A stretch of 64,000 bases of DNA from assembly GCF_034064985.1 (NCBI RefSeq), contig NZ_CP139249.1:1550001-1614000 (forward strand), in the 5' to 3' direction. The position numbers and the translations under genes are program-made. This stretch comes from Acinetobacter pittii (GTDB taxonomy: Bacteria; Pseudomonadota; Gammaproteobacteria; Pseudomonadales; Moraxellaceae). A model generated the notes under the pieces. It did no database searches. It was not told where the DNA came from and saw nothing but the letters and a program-made list of their open reading frames with translations. This document shows positions 35,409 through 44,819 of the stretch, one piece after another. Numbering within the stretch: the first letter of the stretch is position 1; each line of letters starts with the position of its first letter.

Positions 35409-38261
35409 TTACATTTCTTGTTCGGATAACTGACGTACAGCAGAGGCGCTATCACATTCTAGTGCACGCTTTGCAAGCACCTGAGCTTTGCTGTAGTTGA
35501 GTGTACGAATTTGAGCTTTAACCAAAGGAATACTATTCGGTGACATACTAAGCTCATCTACACCTAATCCCATCAGAATAGGCACTGCTTTTGGATCAGC
35601 AGCGAGTTCACCGCATATGCCCACCCATTTGCCATGTTTGTGGGCAGCTTTTACGGTTTGATCAATCAATTGCAAAATACTTGGGTGTAGGCCGTCTGCT
35701 TCAGCCGAGAGGATAGGGTGTCCACGGTCAATGGCTAAAGTATATTGAGTTAAGTCATTTGTTCCTATGCTAAAGAAGTCCACTTCTTGAGCAAGGATAG
35801 GTGCAAGTAAAGCAGCCGAAGGAACTTCTATCATGATACCAACTTGTAAGTCGGCGCATGGATATATCGCTTTAACTTCGTCAAGGATCGCTTTGGCAGC
35901 ACGCCATTCCTCTACACGGCCAATCATTGGAAACATGATTCGTAAAGGACGGTCATCTGCTGCTTTAAGCAAAGCAATAAGTTGTTGGCGCAACAACTCT
36001 GGCTGTCTCAGAGTTAAACGGATGCCTCTTAATCCTAAAAATGGATTTTCTTCTTCAGCAATTGGAAGATAAGGAAGTGGTTTGTCACCACCTACATCTA
36101 GCGTACGTACTACGAGTGGTCGGCCTGCAAGAGCATCTAAAACAATACGATAATCTGCTTCTTGGGTAGCTTCACTCGGAGCGCTACTATGCGCCATAAA
36201 AACAAGCTCAGTCCTGAGTAGGCCAATTGCTTCAGCGCCACATTCTACCGCATGGGCTGTTGCTTGAACTTTTCCTAAATTGGCAGCAATTTCAATTTGA
36301 TGTTGATCTACAGTAATCGCAGGTTCTTGACTGTGACGTTCAGCTTCTTCACGAATTTTTTTCTGATGCTCACGTTCTTGTTTTGCTTGTTCGATTTGTT
36401 GAGCATTAGGATTTAAGATAAAAGCTCCAGTATCTCCATTAATTAAAAGAGAGCTTTTTTGTTCAATGTCTAGTACTTGATCACCAGCGCCAACAATTGC
36501 AGGTATACCTAAAGCACGAGCAACAATAGCACTATGAGCGCTTGCGCCACCTACAGCTGTCAAAATACCTGCTACACGATCTTTATTAAGGCGGGCTACA
36601 TCACTTGGCCCTACGTCATACATGATCAGTATATAAGGTTCTTTAGGCTCTTCGATGATGACCTCACCGCAGAGTTGAGCCAAAACGCGATCACCAATAT
36701 CACGTAAGTCTGTAGCACGCTCAGCTAGTAATCGGTCTGGTAAAGCTGCTTGTTCTTTGGCCGCTGCTTCAATATGTTCATGCCAAGCAGCAGGAGCAGA
36801 AAGGTTTAAGTTAATCTTTTGAATAACACCATTAATAAGATCTGGGTCGTCAAGCATTTCTAAATGTGCTTGGAAGATCTGCTTAATTTCAGCCACTTCG
36901 GATTTTGCAATAACTTGGTGAATATTGTTTTTAACAGCGTGAAGGGCAATATCAAGATTTTCTTTTTCTACTTTGACGCTCGAACCCATACGTTCATATT
37001 GATAAACCTTAGGTTTAATGACATGAACAGGCCCAAAAGCTAAACCACTTGAAGCGGCAATGCCCGTATTTGAACTAAGTAGTTTTGATGGAGCTTCAAT
37101 TTTATTTGATGGCTCTATTTTTATATCAGAAGTTTGTATAGGTTCAACTTCTTCACCTAAACCTTGTTGCACTGCTTGAATAACTTTATCTAAACCTTCG
37201 ACTGCATCTGTTTCTGGTTCGGCAATGAAACGTAGAGTTTGTCCACGTTTACATCCTAAAGCCAAGAGGCGCGTCAAACTTTTAGCAGAAACAAAATTTC
37301 CTTCATCTACTGCGACCTGAATATCACCTTGAAAACTTTTTGTTAAGTTCACTAGATGAGTGGCTGGTCGAGCATGTAATCCATGTGCATTAGCGAGTAC
37401 AACAGAACGATGAGGCCAATCTGGAATAACATCTGCCCCAATGATTTTGGCAATTTCATTTGGTGTTTGTGTTTGATCTAGTTGTGCAACTTGCTCTGGA
37501 TTAAACAGAATATCAATCAGTCGATTAAATCTCTGGCTATCTAATTGTTCATTGGCAGCGATACATACGAGTGTATTTAACTTTTTTTCATCTAGCTCTA
37601 AAGCATGGCGAGGCTTTACGATACTGATTGCTGGTTGTTGAACAAACTTACTACTTGAAATAGACCAGATCTGATCTTGTAGTTGAATAACTTGATCAGG
37701 GTCAAGTGAACTTAGAAAACCACATTTTACAAAATTGTGTTTTTTTAGAATTTGAGATGCTGACCAAAACAAATCTTCAATATCTTGAGATTCAATTTCA
37801 GTTTGAATTAAATTTTCATGTAAATTTAAAGATAACGGCTGAGCTTGTAATATTTCAATAATTTGCTCAGGTTGGTTCGCATTTTTTACCTGTTCACTTA
37901 CATCATGCATTAAAGCTCGGGTTAATATTTGTAGGACTTGTAAGTGTTCATCTGATTTTGCTGCAATAACAACAGCTAAATAAACTCTGTTTTCACCATC
38001 CCATATTATTCCTTCGGGGAAGTGAGCTAAACGGATACCTGTTTCTAAAATACATTCACGAGATTGGGGAGTACCGTGGGGGATAGCAATGCCTTGACCC
38101 AAATAGGTAGCACTTTGCTCTTCACGATTAATGAGTCCTGTAATATAGTCAGGTGTGACTAACCCATCTTTCTCCAATATATCTACTAGACACTGTAATG
38201 CATGTGTTTTATCAACAGCATGTTGATTCATATGAATATGTCGAGGCTCTAGTGCTAGCAT
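35409..38261 (-). CDS. fruB: Fused PTS protein EIIA(Fru)-HPr-EI
   Basis: A complete phosphoryl relay in one 950-residue protein. An EIIA domain holds active H62 (GIAIPHGTPQ), an HPr domain holds H296 (NAHGLHARPATHL), and an enzyme I domain holds H576 (GGASAHSAIVARALGIPAIVG) and the PEP-binding C-terminal barrel (FFSIGTNDLTQYTLAIDR). A degenerate linker domain lies between EIIA and HPr. Phosphate flows from PEP through EI, HPr and EIIA to FruA. This fusion is typical of Acinetobacter and pseudomonads, where it may be the sole sugar PTS. AAGGA lies five bases before the ATG. Confidence 0.96.
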   Translation of the reverse strand: MLALEPRHIHMNQHAVDKTHALQCLVDILEKDGLVTPDYITGLINREEQSATYLGQGIAIPHGTPQSRECILETGIRLAHFPEGIIWDGENRVYLAVVIAAKSDEHLQVLQILTRALMHDVSEQVKNANQPEQIIEILQAQPLSLNLHENLIQTEIESQDIEDLFWSASQILKKHNFVKCGFLSSLDPDQVIQLQDQIWSISSSKFVQQPAISIVKPRHALELDEKKLNTLVCIAANEQLDSQRFNRLIDILFNPEQVAQLDQTQTPNEIAKIIGADVIPDWPHRSVVLANAHGLHARPATHLVNLTKSFQGDIQVAVDEGNFVSAKSLTRLLALGCKRGQTLRFIAEPETDAVEGLDKVIQAVQQGLGEEVEPIQTSDIKIEPSNKIEAPSKLLSSNTGIAASSGLAFGPVHVIKPKVYQYERMGSSVKVEKENLDIALHAVKNNIHQVIAKSEVAEIKQIFQAHLEMLDDPDLINGVIQKINLNLSAPAAWHEHIEAAAKEQAALPDRLLAERATDLRDIGDRVLAQLCGEVIIEEPKEPYILIMYDVGPSDVARLNKDRVAGILTAVGGASAHSAIVARALGIPAIVGAGDQVLDIEQKSSLLINGDTGAFILNPNAQQIEQAKQEREHQKKIREEAERHSQEPAITVDQHQIEIAANLGKVQATAHAVECGAEAIGLLRTELVFMAHSSAPSEATQEADYRIVLDALAGRPLVVRTLDVGGDKPLPYLPIAEEENPFLGLRGIRLTLRQPELLRQQLIALLKAADDRPLRIMFPMIGRVEEWRAAKAILDEVKAIYPCADLQVGIMIEVPSAALLAPILAQEVDFFSIGTNDLTQYTLAIDRGHPILSAEADGLHPSILQLIDQTVKAAHKHGKWVGICGELAADPKAVPILMGLGVDELSMSPNSIPLVKAQIRTLNYSKAQVLAKRALECDSASAVRQLSEQEM

Positions 38262-38301
38262 ATTTATCCTTGAACAATATCTCTGGGTTTAGCTAAAACA
38301 G

Positions 38302-38362
38302 AAAAAAAGAAGCCGTTTGTATTAAAAATAGGTTAATTTAACCGTTTTTAAACAACAGCTTC
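38302..38362 (-). promoter_or_regulatory. Terminator-like hairpin in the fruB leader
   Basis: On the minus strand a long imperfect stem runs from GAAGCTGTTG (38362 downward) to CAAACGGCTTC (ending 38309), closed at the centre by GGTTAA/TTAACC (38331-38343), and is followed immediately by seven Ts (38308-38302). It lies 40 bases before the fruB start. The upstream gene has its own terminator at 38523-38558, so this hairpin most likely controls entry into the fru operon. The centre is also a good palindrome for a protein operator. Confidence 0.6.
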
Positions 38363-38522
38363 GTATAAATTACCATAGCAGAACTTTAAAGCTATATCGA
38401 CGTATTTACGTAAAAAATGCTTGTTTTTAATACAAAGGATAATTTCTAAATAATATTTTAATCTTTTATGATAGATATAAAGATAATAAAAGAATTTTAT
38501 AATGAAGTTGAATACGTATATT

Positions 38523-38558
38523 AAAAAAAACCTCTATACCGGATTACGAGTATAGAGG
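38523..38558 (-). terminator. Terminator of the alpha/beta-hydrolase gene
   Basis: Stem CCTCTATAC/GTATAGAGG (38531-38539 with 38550-38558), 10-base loop, followed on the minus strand by eight Ts. It lies 25 bases after the hydrolase stop. Confidence 0.92.
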
Positions 38559-38582
38559 CAAAAAGTAACAGATTAATTAAGA

Positions 38583-39443
38583 TTAGTGTCGAATTTCTTG
38601 TTCCAAGAGTGACCATAACTTTTGATGTGATTTTTTAAACATTAACATGTGCCCAATTGATTTATAGCCGAGTTTGATAGGGTTTAGCTCTAGCATTTTT
38701 GTAGGTGCATTCGGATACAGCTTTAATAAAGCTTCAACGTTACGCTCGGTTGCAATTTCATCATCACTTGCCCAAATAGAAGTAATAGGGCAGATAATTT
38801 CAGTATGAAAATCATGGAAAATAGTTTTACCAATAGCATTTTTCACATAGCCGGGATGACTACAAAATTCACGCCACTGTTGAGCGACTTTTTTAGGTAA
38901 GTTTTCTCCCATTCCAATAAATTGAGTTGCTCCATAACCTTTAAACGCACTAGAAATGGGAAAGATAACATTGAACATTACTGGTGCTAAAAACTTGGTT
39001 TTACCTTTGAGACCCTTTACATGGCCAGTGGAACCTGCAACAGCAACAACTTTTGCTACTTTATGAAAGTTAGGCACAATTCCTAGCAATTGCCCACCAG
39101 CACTATGACCAAGAAGAGTAACTTGTTGTGCTTGGATTTTTCCTAATAAAGTATCAATTGCACAAGGGATATCAAGGGTTCCCCAATCATTAATACTTGC
39201 ACTACTTTGCTTTAACGGCCCATGCAAAGAGTCTCCAATTCCACGGAAATCAAAGCTTAATACATCATAGCCTTGCTCACTTAACCAGCTAGCAAAAGAA
39301 TGATAAAAGTTTTTGGTAATACCTGTGGCTGGACAAATCAACACGGGATTGTCTAGTTGTCTTGATTGAGCTGGATAAAAATGTGCAGCAAGTTGATAAC
39401 CATCTTTGCAGGTCATCCACAATGATTCAAAAGTGTTATCCAT
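38583..39443 (-). CDS. Alpha/beta-fold hydrolase (serine aminopeptidase S33-like)
   Basis: 286-residue cytoplasmic hydrolase of the Hydrolase_4/S33 group. The nucleophile elbow is LLGHSAGGQLL with S114. An oxyanion region near ICPATGITKNFYHSFASWL and the DFRGIGDS loop precede it. The acid is probably the Asp in SIWASDDEIA and the base the His in SIGHMLMF. The substrate is unknown; related proteins are often annotated as lysophospholipase or esterase. It is monocistronic and divergent from the next small membrane protein. Confidence 0.85.
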   Translation of the reverse strand: MDNTFESLWMTCKDGYQLAAHFYPAQSRQLDNPVLICPATGITKNFYHSFASWLSEQGYDVLSFDFRGIGDSLHGPLKQSSASINDWGTLDIPCAIDTLLGKIQAQQVTLLGHSAGGQLLGIVPNFHKVAKVVAVAGSTGHVKGLKGKTKFLAPVMFNVIFPISSAFKGYGATQFIGMGENLPKKVAQQWREFCSHPGYVKNAIGKTIFHDFHTEIICPITSIWASDDEIATERNVEALLKLYPNAPTKMLELNPIKLGYKSIGHMLMFKKSHQKLWSLLEQEIRH

Positions 39444-39584
39444 AATATTTCGTAGTGATTGGTTTGTTGATATCTTTAATTTATATGAGTTCTAAAATGA
39501 TACTTGGTTAAAGTGTGACTATAAAGTCAATATTTATGTTATACAGCTCATTAAATTTAAATAAAACGAACAATTGGAAAAAAG

Positions 39585-40040
39585 ATGGATTTACCGAAAG
39601 CCGTACAGTTAGCTATTGTGTTTAGTGGCATATTTTTATGGATAGGAATGTTAACTGGGGTATGGAAATATTGGCAAATACGCCGTTCAGAATTAAGTCG
39701 CGCGCATTATTATGTAGATATCGCTCATCGGAGTAGCTTGTTATATGCAGCTGCTACTTTAATTCTTGCTGCCTTAAGCTATTTTACTGTTTTAAATGAA
39801 AATCTTACTTTGTGGTGTGTGTTCGCTAATATTCTATTTTTTAGTTTTTCCATTTTAGTTTATATCCTACATGGCTATTTACAAGACACGACAAATCAAT
39901 TTAAACGTCCACACAAGTTAGGTCGTTTTAGCTTGCCTTCATGGATGATGTCTTTAATGATGATAGGTTTGATTGTGACTGAATTACTGGCTACGGCTAT
40001 TTTAGTTATCGGAACAATTTTTTTATTTTTAGATATATAA
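39585..40040 (+). CDS. Small integral membrane protein, unknown
   Basis: 151 residues with about four hydrophobic segments (about 8-28, 52-72, 78-100, 120-148). The arginine-rich stretch KYWQIRRSELSRAHYY lies after the first and a cytoplasmic-like loop LQDTTNQFKRPHKLGRF before the last. Not recognised. A purine-rich stretch (GGAAAAAAG) lies just upstream of the ATG. The shared terminator at 40040-40065 shows that it is convergent with another small membrane protein. Confidence 0.7.
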   Translation: MDLPKAVQLAIVFSGIFLWIGMLTGVWKYWQIRRSELSRAHYYVDIAHRSSLLYAAATLILAALSYFTVLNENLTLWCVFANILFFSFSILVYILHGYLQDTTNQFKRPHKLGRFSLPSWMMSLMMIGLIVTELLATAILVIGTIFLFLDI

Positions 40041-40065
40041 AAATGGATGATTACTCATCCATTTT
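40040..40065. terminator. Bidirectional terminator between convergent membrane-protein genes
   Basis: Stem AAAATGGATGA/TCATCCATTTT (40040-40050 with 40055-40065), loop TTAC, with flanking A and T runs; it abuts both stop codons. Confidence 0.9.
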
Positions 40066-40320
40066 TTAAGAATTCAAATTTTGTTGACTAAGACGTCTTT
40101 TAGCTAATTTTCGCATCTTATGATCGACAAAGGCCCACACACAAAATATGAAAGAAACGACCATCGCATACATAAAGTATTCGGGTTTCAGATTTCCCTT
40201 AATCATACCTTGAAACAGTAAAGTCAGCATAAGAGCAAGCGGCGTTACTCCATAAACAACTGAATCTTTGCTGTTCAGAGTGTTAATGAAGACTTGTTTG
40301 TTGAAATGTAATGATAACAT
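40066..40320 (-). CDS. Small two-span membrane protein, unknown
   Basis: 84 residues with two hydrophobic segments (GVTPLALMLTLLFQGMI and YFMYAMVVSFIFCVWAFV) and a basic C-terminus (DHKMRKLAKRRLSQQNLNS). The start at 40320 (MLSLHFNKQ) is preferred: AGGAGG lies seven bases upstream of it, but only one base before the alternative ATG at 40326. Function not recognised. Confidence 0.65.
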   Translation of the reverse strand: MLSLHFNKQVFINTLNSKDSVVYGVTPLALMLTLLFQGMIKGNLKPEYFMYAMVVSFIFCVWAFVDHKMRKLAKRRLSQQNLNS

Positions 40321-40518
40321 CTCCATCCCTCCTTGTGGTTGTGCTAAAACTGAATGTTTTAGTCAAGAATAAGTTTAATGTTGTACTTCTATTTTTAATT
40401 CAATTCAATAGTGAATAGAAAATTTTTTGAACAGTTTTATAAAAAACTCTATGTTTATAAAAGGTTAAGGTATTAAAAAAGTAAATATTAAATATTTTTG
40501 TATAAAATACTTACTTTT

Positions 40519-40569
40519 TTAGAAAAGAGAAATATTTAAGTGAAAAGTACAATAATTTCTCTTTTCTAA
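40519..40569. repeat. 15-base perfect inverted repeat
   Basis: TTAGAAAAGAGAAAT (40519-40533) and its exact complement (40555-40569) flank a 21-base spacer, 11 bases downstream of the GlcG-like gene. No T run follows on either strand. It may be a terminator or mRNA-stabilising stem for the minus-strand gene, or a mobile-element-like relic. Confidence 0.6.
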
Positions 40570-40579
40570 TAAGTTCAGA

Positions 40580-40999
40580 TTAGCTATTTTGTTTTTTTAA
40601 AAAGAGGTCAATGGCATGTTGAGCAATTTCTGCATCCTCAAAAGATTGAACACCAGAAACTCCAATTGCACCTAAAATTTGGCCGTCATAAAGAATTGGT
40701 TTACCACCTTCTAGCATGCCTTGAGCACTCGGCATACTTAAAAAACCTAAGCGACCATTTTGCAGAAGTTCTTCGTAGAATTTTGAAGGTCTACCTGATA
40801 TTGAAGAGCATTTTGCTTTTTCTAAACATAAATGGGAACTTAAAGGTGAGGCGCCATCTAAACGTTTCATGAGTAGTAAAGAACTTGTTTCGTCAACAAT
40901 AGCGATACTAACTTTAAAGTTGTGTTCAATTGCATATTTTTGAGCTTCTTCCATTAAAAACTCTGCATCTGCTTGTGTTAGATAATATTTACTTTTCAT
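40580..40999 (-). CDS. GlcG/HbpS-family heme-binding-like protein
   Basis: 139-residue cytoplasmic protein of the GlcG/HbpS (DUF336) family. Characteristic stretches are VSIAIVDETSSLLLMKRLDGA (about 29-49), KAKCSSISGRPS, and the glycine-rich GMLEGGKPILYDGQILGAIGVSGVQSFEDAEIAQHAI near the end. Some relatives bind heme; others belong to glycolate or propanediol operons with unclear roles. The gene stands alone here, so nothing more can be inferred. Confidence 0.85.
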   Translation of the reverse strand: MKSKYYLTQADAEFLMEEAQKYAIEHNFKVSIAIVDETSSLLLMKRLDGASPLSSHLCLEKAKCSSISGRPSKFYEELLQNGRLGFLSMPSAQGMLEGGKPILYDGQILGAIGVSGVQSFEDAEIAQHAIDLFLKKQNS

Positions 41000-41188
41000 T
41001 GTTGCTCTTCTTTCCTAGTAAGCTAAAAATTATTTTAGTGTAATTTTACAGTAAAAATTGATTATATCTATAATTGTTTTGTCATTCAAATTAGTGTGGA
41101 AACAAAATGCTGGTTGGATAAACTCAGCATTTTATTCAATATATAAAATCATGTTTGGGTAAAACTCGATTTCAAAAGAGACACTAGA

Positions 41189-42490
41189 TTAAATATTTTT
41201 AAATTTAACTTTGTCGATCGTTACGGTAATGATGAGAACAACTAAAGATGGGATCAACCAAGCTAAGTTTTGTTCGTTTAAAGGTAAGTGTTGAAGGAAA
41301 TCGGGTAAATAATCGCCAAAACCTGCAACCTTAAGACCGTCAATAATCCCGAAGATAAAAGCAATACTTGTTACTGAACCAACAATAAAAGAAGGCTTGT
41401 GCCAGAATTTCCAAAAGAAGCTCAGCATAATTACCACAATTGCAGGTGGGTAGATTGCACTTAAAACAGGCACTGATACAGCAATAAGTTTAGTTAAACC
41501 AAGGTTAGAAATAACGAAAGAGAAACCAACTAATATGAATACTAAAAGTTTGTAAGGTAATTTAGTTAACTGAGCAAAATACTCACCGCAAGCACAAGTT
41601 AAGCCAATCGCTGTTACCATACATGCTAGAAAAATGAGGCCAGTTAAGAATAGTGAACCCATATTGCCGAAAGCATGTTGAACATATGCATGTAAAATTA
41701 CTGCACCATTTGCTGCATTTGGTGCAACTTCATGGCTACCTAAACCTAATTTAAACAAGCTTAAATAAACTAATGTAAGACCAGCACCTGAAATAAGACT
41801 GGCAATAATTGCATATTTAGTCACTAGCTTTTTATCGGTAACACCACGAGAGTAAATCGCTTGAATAATTACGATACCGAATACTAATGCGCCTAAAGTA
41901 TCCATGGTGAGATAACCATTTACGAAACCTTCCGAAACTGGAGATGCAACGTAATGGTTGATTGGAGCAGGAACATAACCAGACGGAATCATGACTGCTG
42001 CAATGCCCAAAATTGCTAGTGCAATAATTTTTAGCGGAGCGAGTACATGTCCAACTGTATCCAATAACTTGTTTGGATAAAGAGAAACTAGCGTTACAAA
42101 TGAAAAATAAATTGCGCTATAGATTAAAAGGCTACTACTTGATGTTCCAAAATAAGAAGAAAAACCAATCTCATAAGAAACAGTAGCTGTACGTGGAGTT
42201 GCAAATAAAGGACCTACTGATAAATAACAAACTACAGTTAAAATCAGACTTGCAACTCGACCTAGAGGAGAGCTAATAATTTCAATGGAACCCTGCATAC
42301 GAGAGAGTGCCATAATGGTAATTACAGGTAGACCAACTGCAGTAATCAAAAAGCCTATAGCAGCTAGCCATACATGATCACCGGCTTGTTGAGCGACAAT
42401 GGGAGGAAAGATAATATTGCCAGCCCCAATAAAAAGAGCAAAGGTCATAAAACCTAGGGCAATAATATCTCCAGTACGAAGATGTTGCAT
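41189..42490 (-). CDS. brnQ: Branched-chain amino acid carrier BrnQ
   Basis: Inner-membrane sodium- or proton-coupled symporter for leucine, isoleucine and valine (LIVCS family). The 433-residue protein has about 12 membrane segments and the family signatures GDIIALGFMTFALFIGAGNIIFPP at the N-terminus and GPLFATPRTATVSYE near residues 93-107. It is transcribed alone; a 353-base gap separates it from divergent map. Confidence 0.93.
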   Translation of the reverse strand: MQHLRTGDIIALGFMTFALFIGAGNIIFPPIVAQQAGDHVWLAAIGFLITAVGLPVITIMALSRMQGSIEIISSPLGRVASLILTVVCYLSVGPLFATPRTATVSYEIGFSSYFGTSSSSLLIYSAIYFSFVTLVSLYPNKLLDTVGHVLAPLKIIALAILGIAAVMIPSGYVPAPINHYVASPVSEGFVNGYLTMDTLGALVFGIVIIQAIYSRGVTDKKLVTKYAIIASLISGAGLTLVYLSLFKLGLGSHEVAPNAANGAVILHAYVQHAFGNMGSLFLTGLIFLACMVTAIGLTCACGEYFAQLTKLPYKLLVFILVGFSFVISNLGLTKLIAVSVPVLSAIYPPAIVVIMLSFFWKFWHKPSFIVGSVTSIAFIFGIIDGLKVAGFGDYLPDFLQHLPLNEQNLAWLIPSLVVLIITVTIDKVKFKNI

Positions 42491-42843
42491 AAATTAAAAT
42501 TAATAAAAAAGAAGGAATTTTAGAGCAAAAGAGATCATGATCAAGCGGTATTTTATGTGAAAAAGATTTTTTTCAGAGCATAAAAACCTTTAGTAGATAT
42601 TAAAAATATCAACTGGTTAAGGTATGTATTTGAAAAACCATTGAAAGAAATTAGGAAATCATTTTTTGTCTCTGACTTTTTAAAGAAATTATGCAAAAAT
42701 AAAAGTATAAATTTCTATTATGAATGTTGAATATTTGGGCATTTAATGCTTCCAGCCTATCCTATATCCGTTCTAGAATATTCTAAATTAACTTACATTT
42801 TTGTAGGCGTGGTAAAAAGCAGTGTCTACGAGGATAAAACTGA
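42491..42843. other. Divergent spacer between brnQ and map
   Basis: 353 bases with no gene visible. The 12-base palindrome TAGAATATTCTA (42774-42785) lies about 60 bases before map and could be an operator. GAGG about ten bases before the map ATG is its ribosome site. Confidence 0.4.
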
Positions 42844-43638
42844 ATGAGAGCTTCTACTGTTACAATAAAAACTGAACAAGATCTGGAAAAGTTAAGAATT
42901 TCTGGACGCTTGGCTGCACAAGTTTTAGAAATGATAGGGGCATATATTAAACCGGGTGTATCTACTGAATATTTAGATAACCTGTGTAATGACTATATTG
43001 TAAATACTCTAAAAGTTATTCCTGCGAATGTGGGATATCATGGTTTTACTAAAACAATATGTACATCAGTAAATGAAGTGGTTTGCCATGGAATTCCATC
43101 GCCGAATAAAATTTTAAAAGATGGCGATATTATCAATATTGATGTCGCAATTATTAAAGACGGCTACTTTGGTGACACGAGCCGCATGTATTTTGTGGGT
43201 AATGTAAACCCGCAAGCAAAAAAACTTGTTGAAACAACCTATGAGGCGATGGTTGCTGGTATTCATACCGTTAAACCGGGAGCTACATTAGGTGATATCG
43301 GTTACGCTATTCAGTCAGTTGCTCACCGAGAAGGGTATAGCATTGTTCGAGAATATTGTGGTCATGGGATTGGTAAGGTTTATCATGAACAACCCAATGT
43401 TCTACATTATGGGCAACGTGGCCAAGGTTTAGTTTTAAAGAAGGGAATGGTCTTTACCATTGAACCGATGATTAATGCGGGCAGACCGCAAGTGAAAGAG
43501 TTGAATGATGGATGGACTGTTATTACCCAAGATCTTTCATTATCTGCTCAATGGGAGCATATGGTTGCTGTAACTGATACAGGCTTTGAGTTATTAACAC
43601 CATGGCCTGAAGGTGTAGGAAATTATCCTGCAATTTGA
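42844..43638 (+). CDS. map: Type I methionine aminopeptidase
   Basis: Removes the initiator methionine from new proteins. It has 264 residues. All five metal ligands are present: D100 (IINIDVAII), D111 (FGDTSRM), H174 (CGHGIG), E207 (FTIEPM) and E238 (QWEHM). H82 (VVCHGIP) and H181 are the substrate histidines. It is not in the usual map-rpsB-tsf location; pyrH is 42 kb away in this window, and the gene is monocistronic. It might therefore be a second, stand-alone Map. A palindromic terminator follows. Confidence 0.95.
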   Translation: MRASTVTIKTEQDLEKLRISGRLAAQVLEMIGAYIKPGVSTEYLDNLCNDYIVNTLKVIPANVGYHGFTKTICTSVNEVVCHGIPSPNKILKDGDIINIDVAIIKDGYFGDTSRMYFVGNVNPQAKKLVETTYEAMVAGIHTVKPGATLGDIGYAIQSVAHREGYSIVREYCGHGIGKVYHEQPNVLHYGQRGQGLVLKKGMVFTIEPMINAGRPQVKELNDGWTVITQDLSLSAQWEHMVAVTDTGFELLTPWPEGVGNYPAI

Positions 43639-43642
43639 AAAT

Positions 43643-43672
43643 AAAAAAGTTCGATAATTATCGAACTTTTTT
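43643..43672. terminator. Perfectly palindromic terminator after map
   Basis: Thirty bases of exact dyad symmetry: six As, GTTCGATA and its complement, then six Ts. It is symmetrical, so it serves both map and the convergent LysR-type gene. Confidence 0.9.
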
Positions 43673-43685
43673 ATTTTCATTTGTT

Positions 43686-44585
43686 TTAATGCTCAGATAG
43701 GTGTTCTACCAAATAATCGATAAATACTCGTACAGCAGGTAGTAACCCTCGGCGTGATGGATATACAGCATGTAATATACCGTGAGGAGCTTTCCATTCT
43801 GGTAATATTTGCACAAGTTGTCCAGATTTTAGAAAATCTTCTGCCGCACTCTCTGGAAGCAAAGCGATACCACAGTTTTGACTCGCCAACTGCGCCAACA
43901 TGTGTATGTTTGTACCCATTATGGTAGGGCTGACTTTGATTTTCTTTTGCTGATTGTCTGGCCCATGCAAAAGGAATTGCTGATCAAGGTGTTCTTCAGA
44001 AAGACTTAAAATACGATGTTCGCTTAGCTGCTCAGGAATTTTTATATCACCAAACTCATTTAAATAGGCCTGACTTGCAAATAGGCTCTGTTCTATAAGA
44101 GCAAATTGTCTAAGAACTAAACTCGGGTCATCATCTAGTTTTGAGCGAACTCGTAGCGCAATATCAATTCCTTCATTAATAACATCTACTCGACGATTGC
44201 TAACCATAAGTTGCAAACGAATTTCTGGATATTTTTTTAAGAAAGCAGGCAAAATTTTAGGAAGTTGATTTTGAGCCACATCAACTGGAACACTAACTTT
44301 AACAACACCTCTAGGTTGAATGCTTAGATGATCAACCAGATCATGTGCGGCTTGTGCAGCATTCATCATGACTTGAGCATGTCTATAAATATCCATCCCA
44401 ATATCTGTAACAGCAAAATGACGTGAACTACGTTGAATGAGGCGAACCCCTAAGTTTTCTTCTAAACTATACACGCGACGACTTAGTTTTGATTTTGGTA
44501 TATCCGTTACACGTTCAGCAGCACTAAAGCCACCATGCTCAACAACGAGAGCAAAACAATAAAAATCATCAAGATCAGTGAGCAT
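43686..44585 (-). CDS. LysR-family transcriptional regulator
   Basis: 299 residues with the N-terminal winged helix-turn-helix (DDFYCFALVVEHGGFSAAERVTDIPKSKLSRRVYSLEENLGVRLIQRSSR) and a periplasmic-binding-fold effector domain from about residue 92. It belongs to the CrgA/YhaJ-like group by look. LysR regulators often control an adjacent divergent gene; here that is the short hypothetical gene at 44820, across 234 bases. The effector is unknown. Confidence 0.9.
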   Translation of the reverse strand: MLTDLDDFYCFALVVEHGGFSAAERVTDIPKSKLSRRVYSLEENLGVRLIQRSSRHFAVTDIGMDIYRHAQVMMNAAQAAHDLVDHLSIQPRGVVKVSVPVDVAQNQLPKILPAFLKKYPEIRLQLMVSNRRVDVINEGIDIALRVRSKLDDDPSLVLRQFALIEQSLFASQAYLNEFGDIKIPEQLSEHRILSLSEEHLDQQFLLHGPDNQQKKIKVSPTIMGTNIHMLAQLASQNCGIALLPESAAEDFLKSGQLVQILPEWKAPHGILHAVYPSRRGLLPAVRVFIDYLVEHLSEH

Positions 44586-44819
44586 TAAAATATCCTATTT
44601 CTGCAACACCAACGATTTTACATTATTATTTTTGCAACGATAATTCTTAAATTAAATTATTTGTAATTAACTAACCCTTTAAATAAAAATAGAATTTTGA
44701 AATTATATTGTAATTACTTTGTAATTTTAATGTGTGTTGTTTTGATCAGTATTCTAGCCTTTTATAGAAGTTTGAATTAATTTCTTTTACACTACAATTT
44801 TTCTCTATCCTCAAATTTC

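Noticed and set aside
43643..43672. Thirty-base perfect palindrome as a possible mobile-element end or protein site
   Set aside because: Its A6-GC-T6 layout between two convergent genes fits a bidirectional terminator fully.
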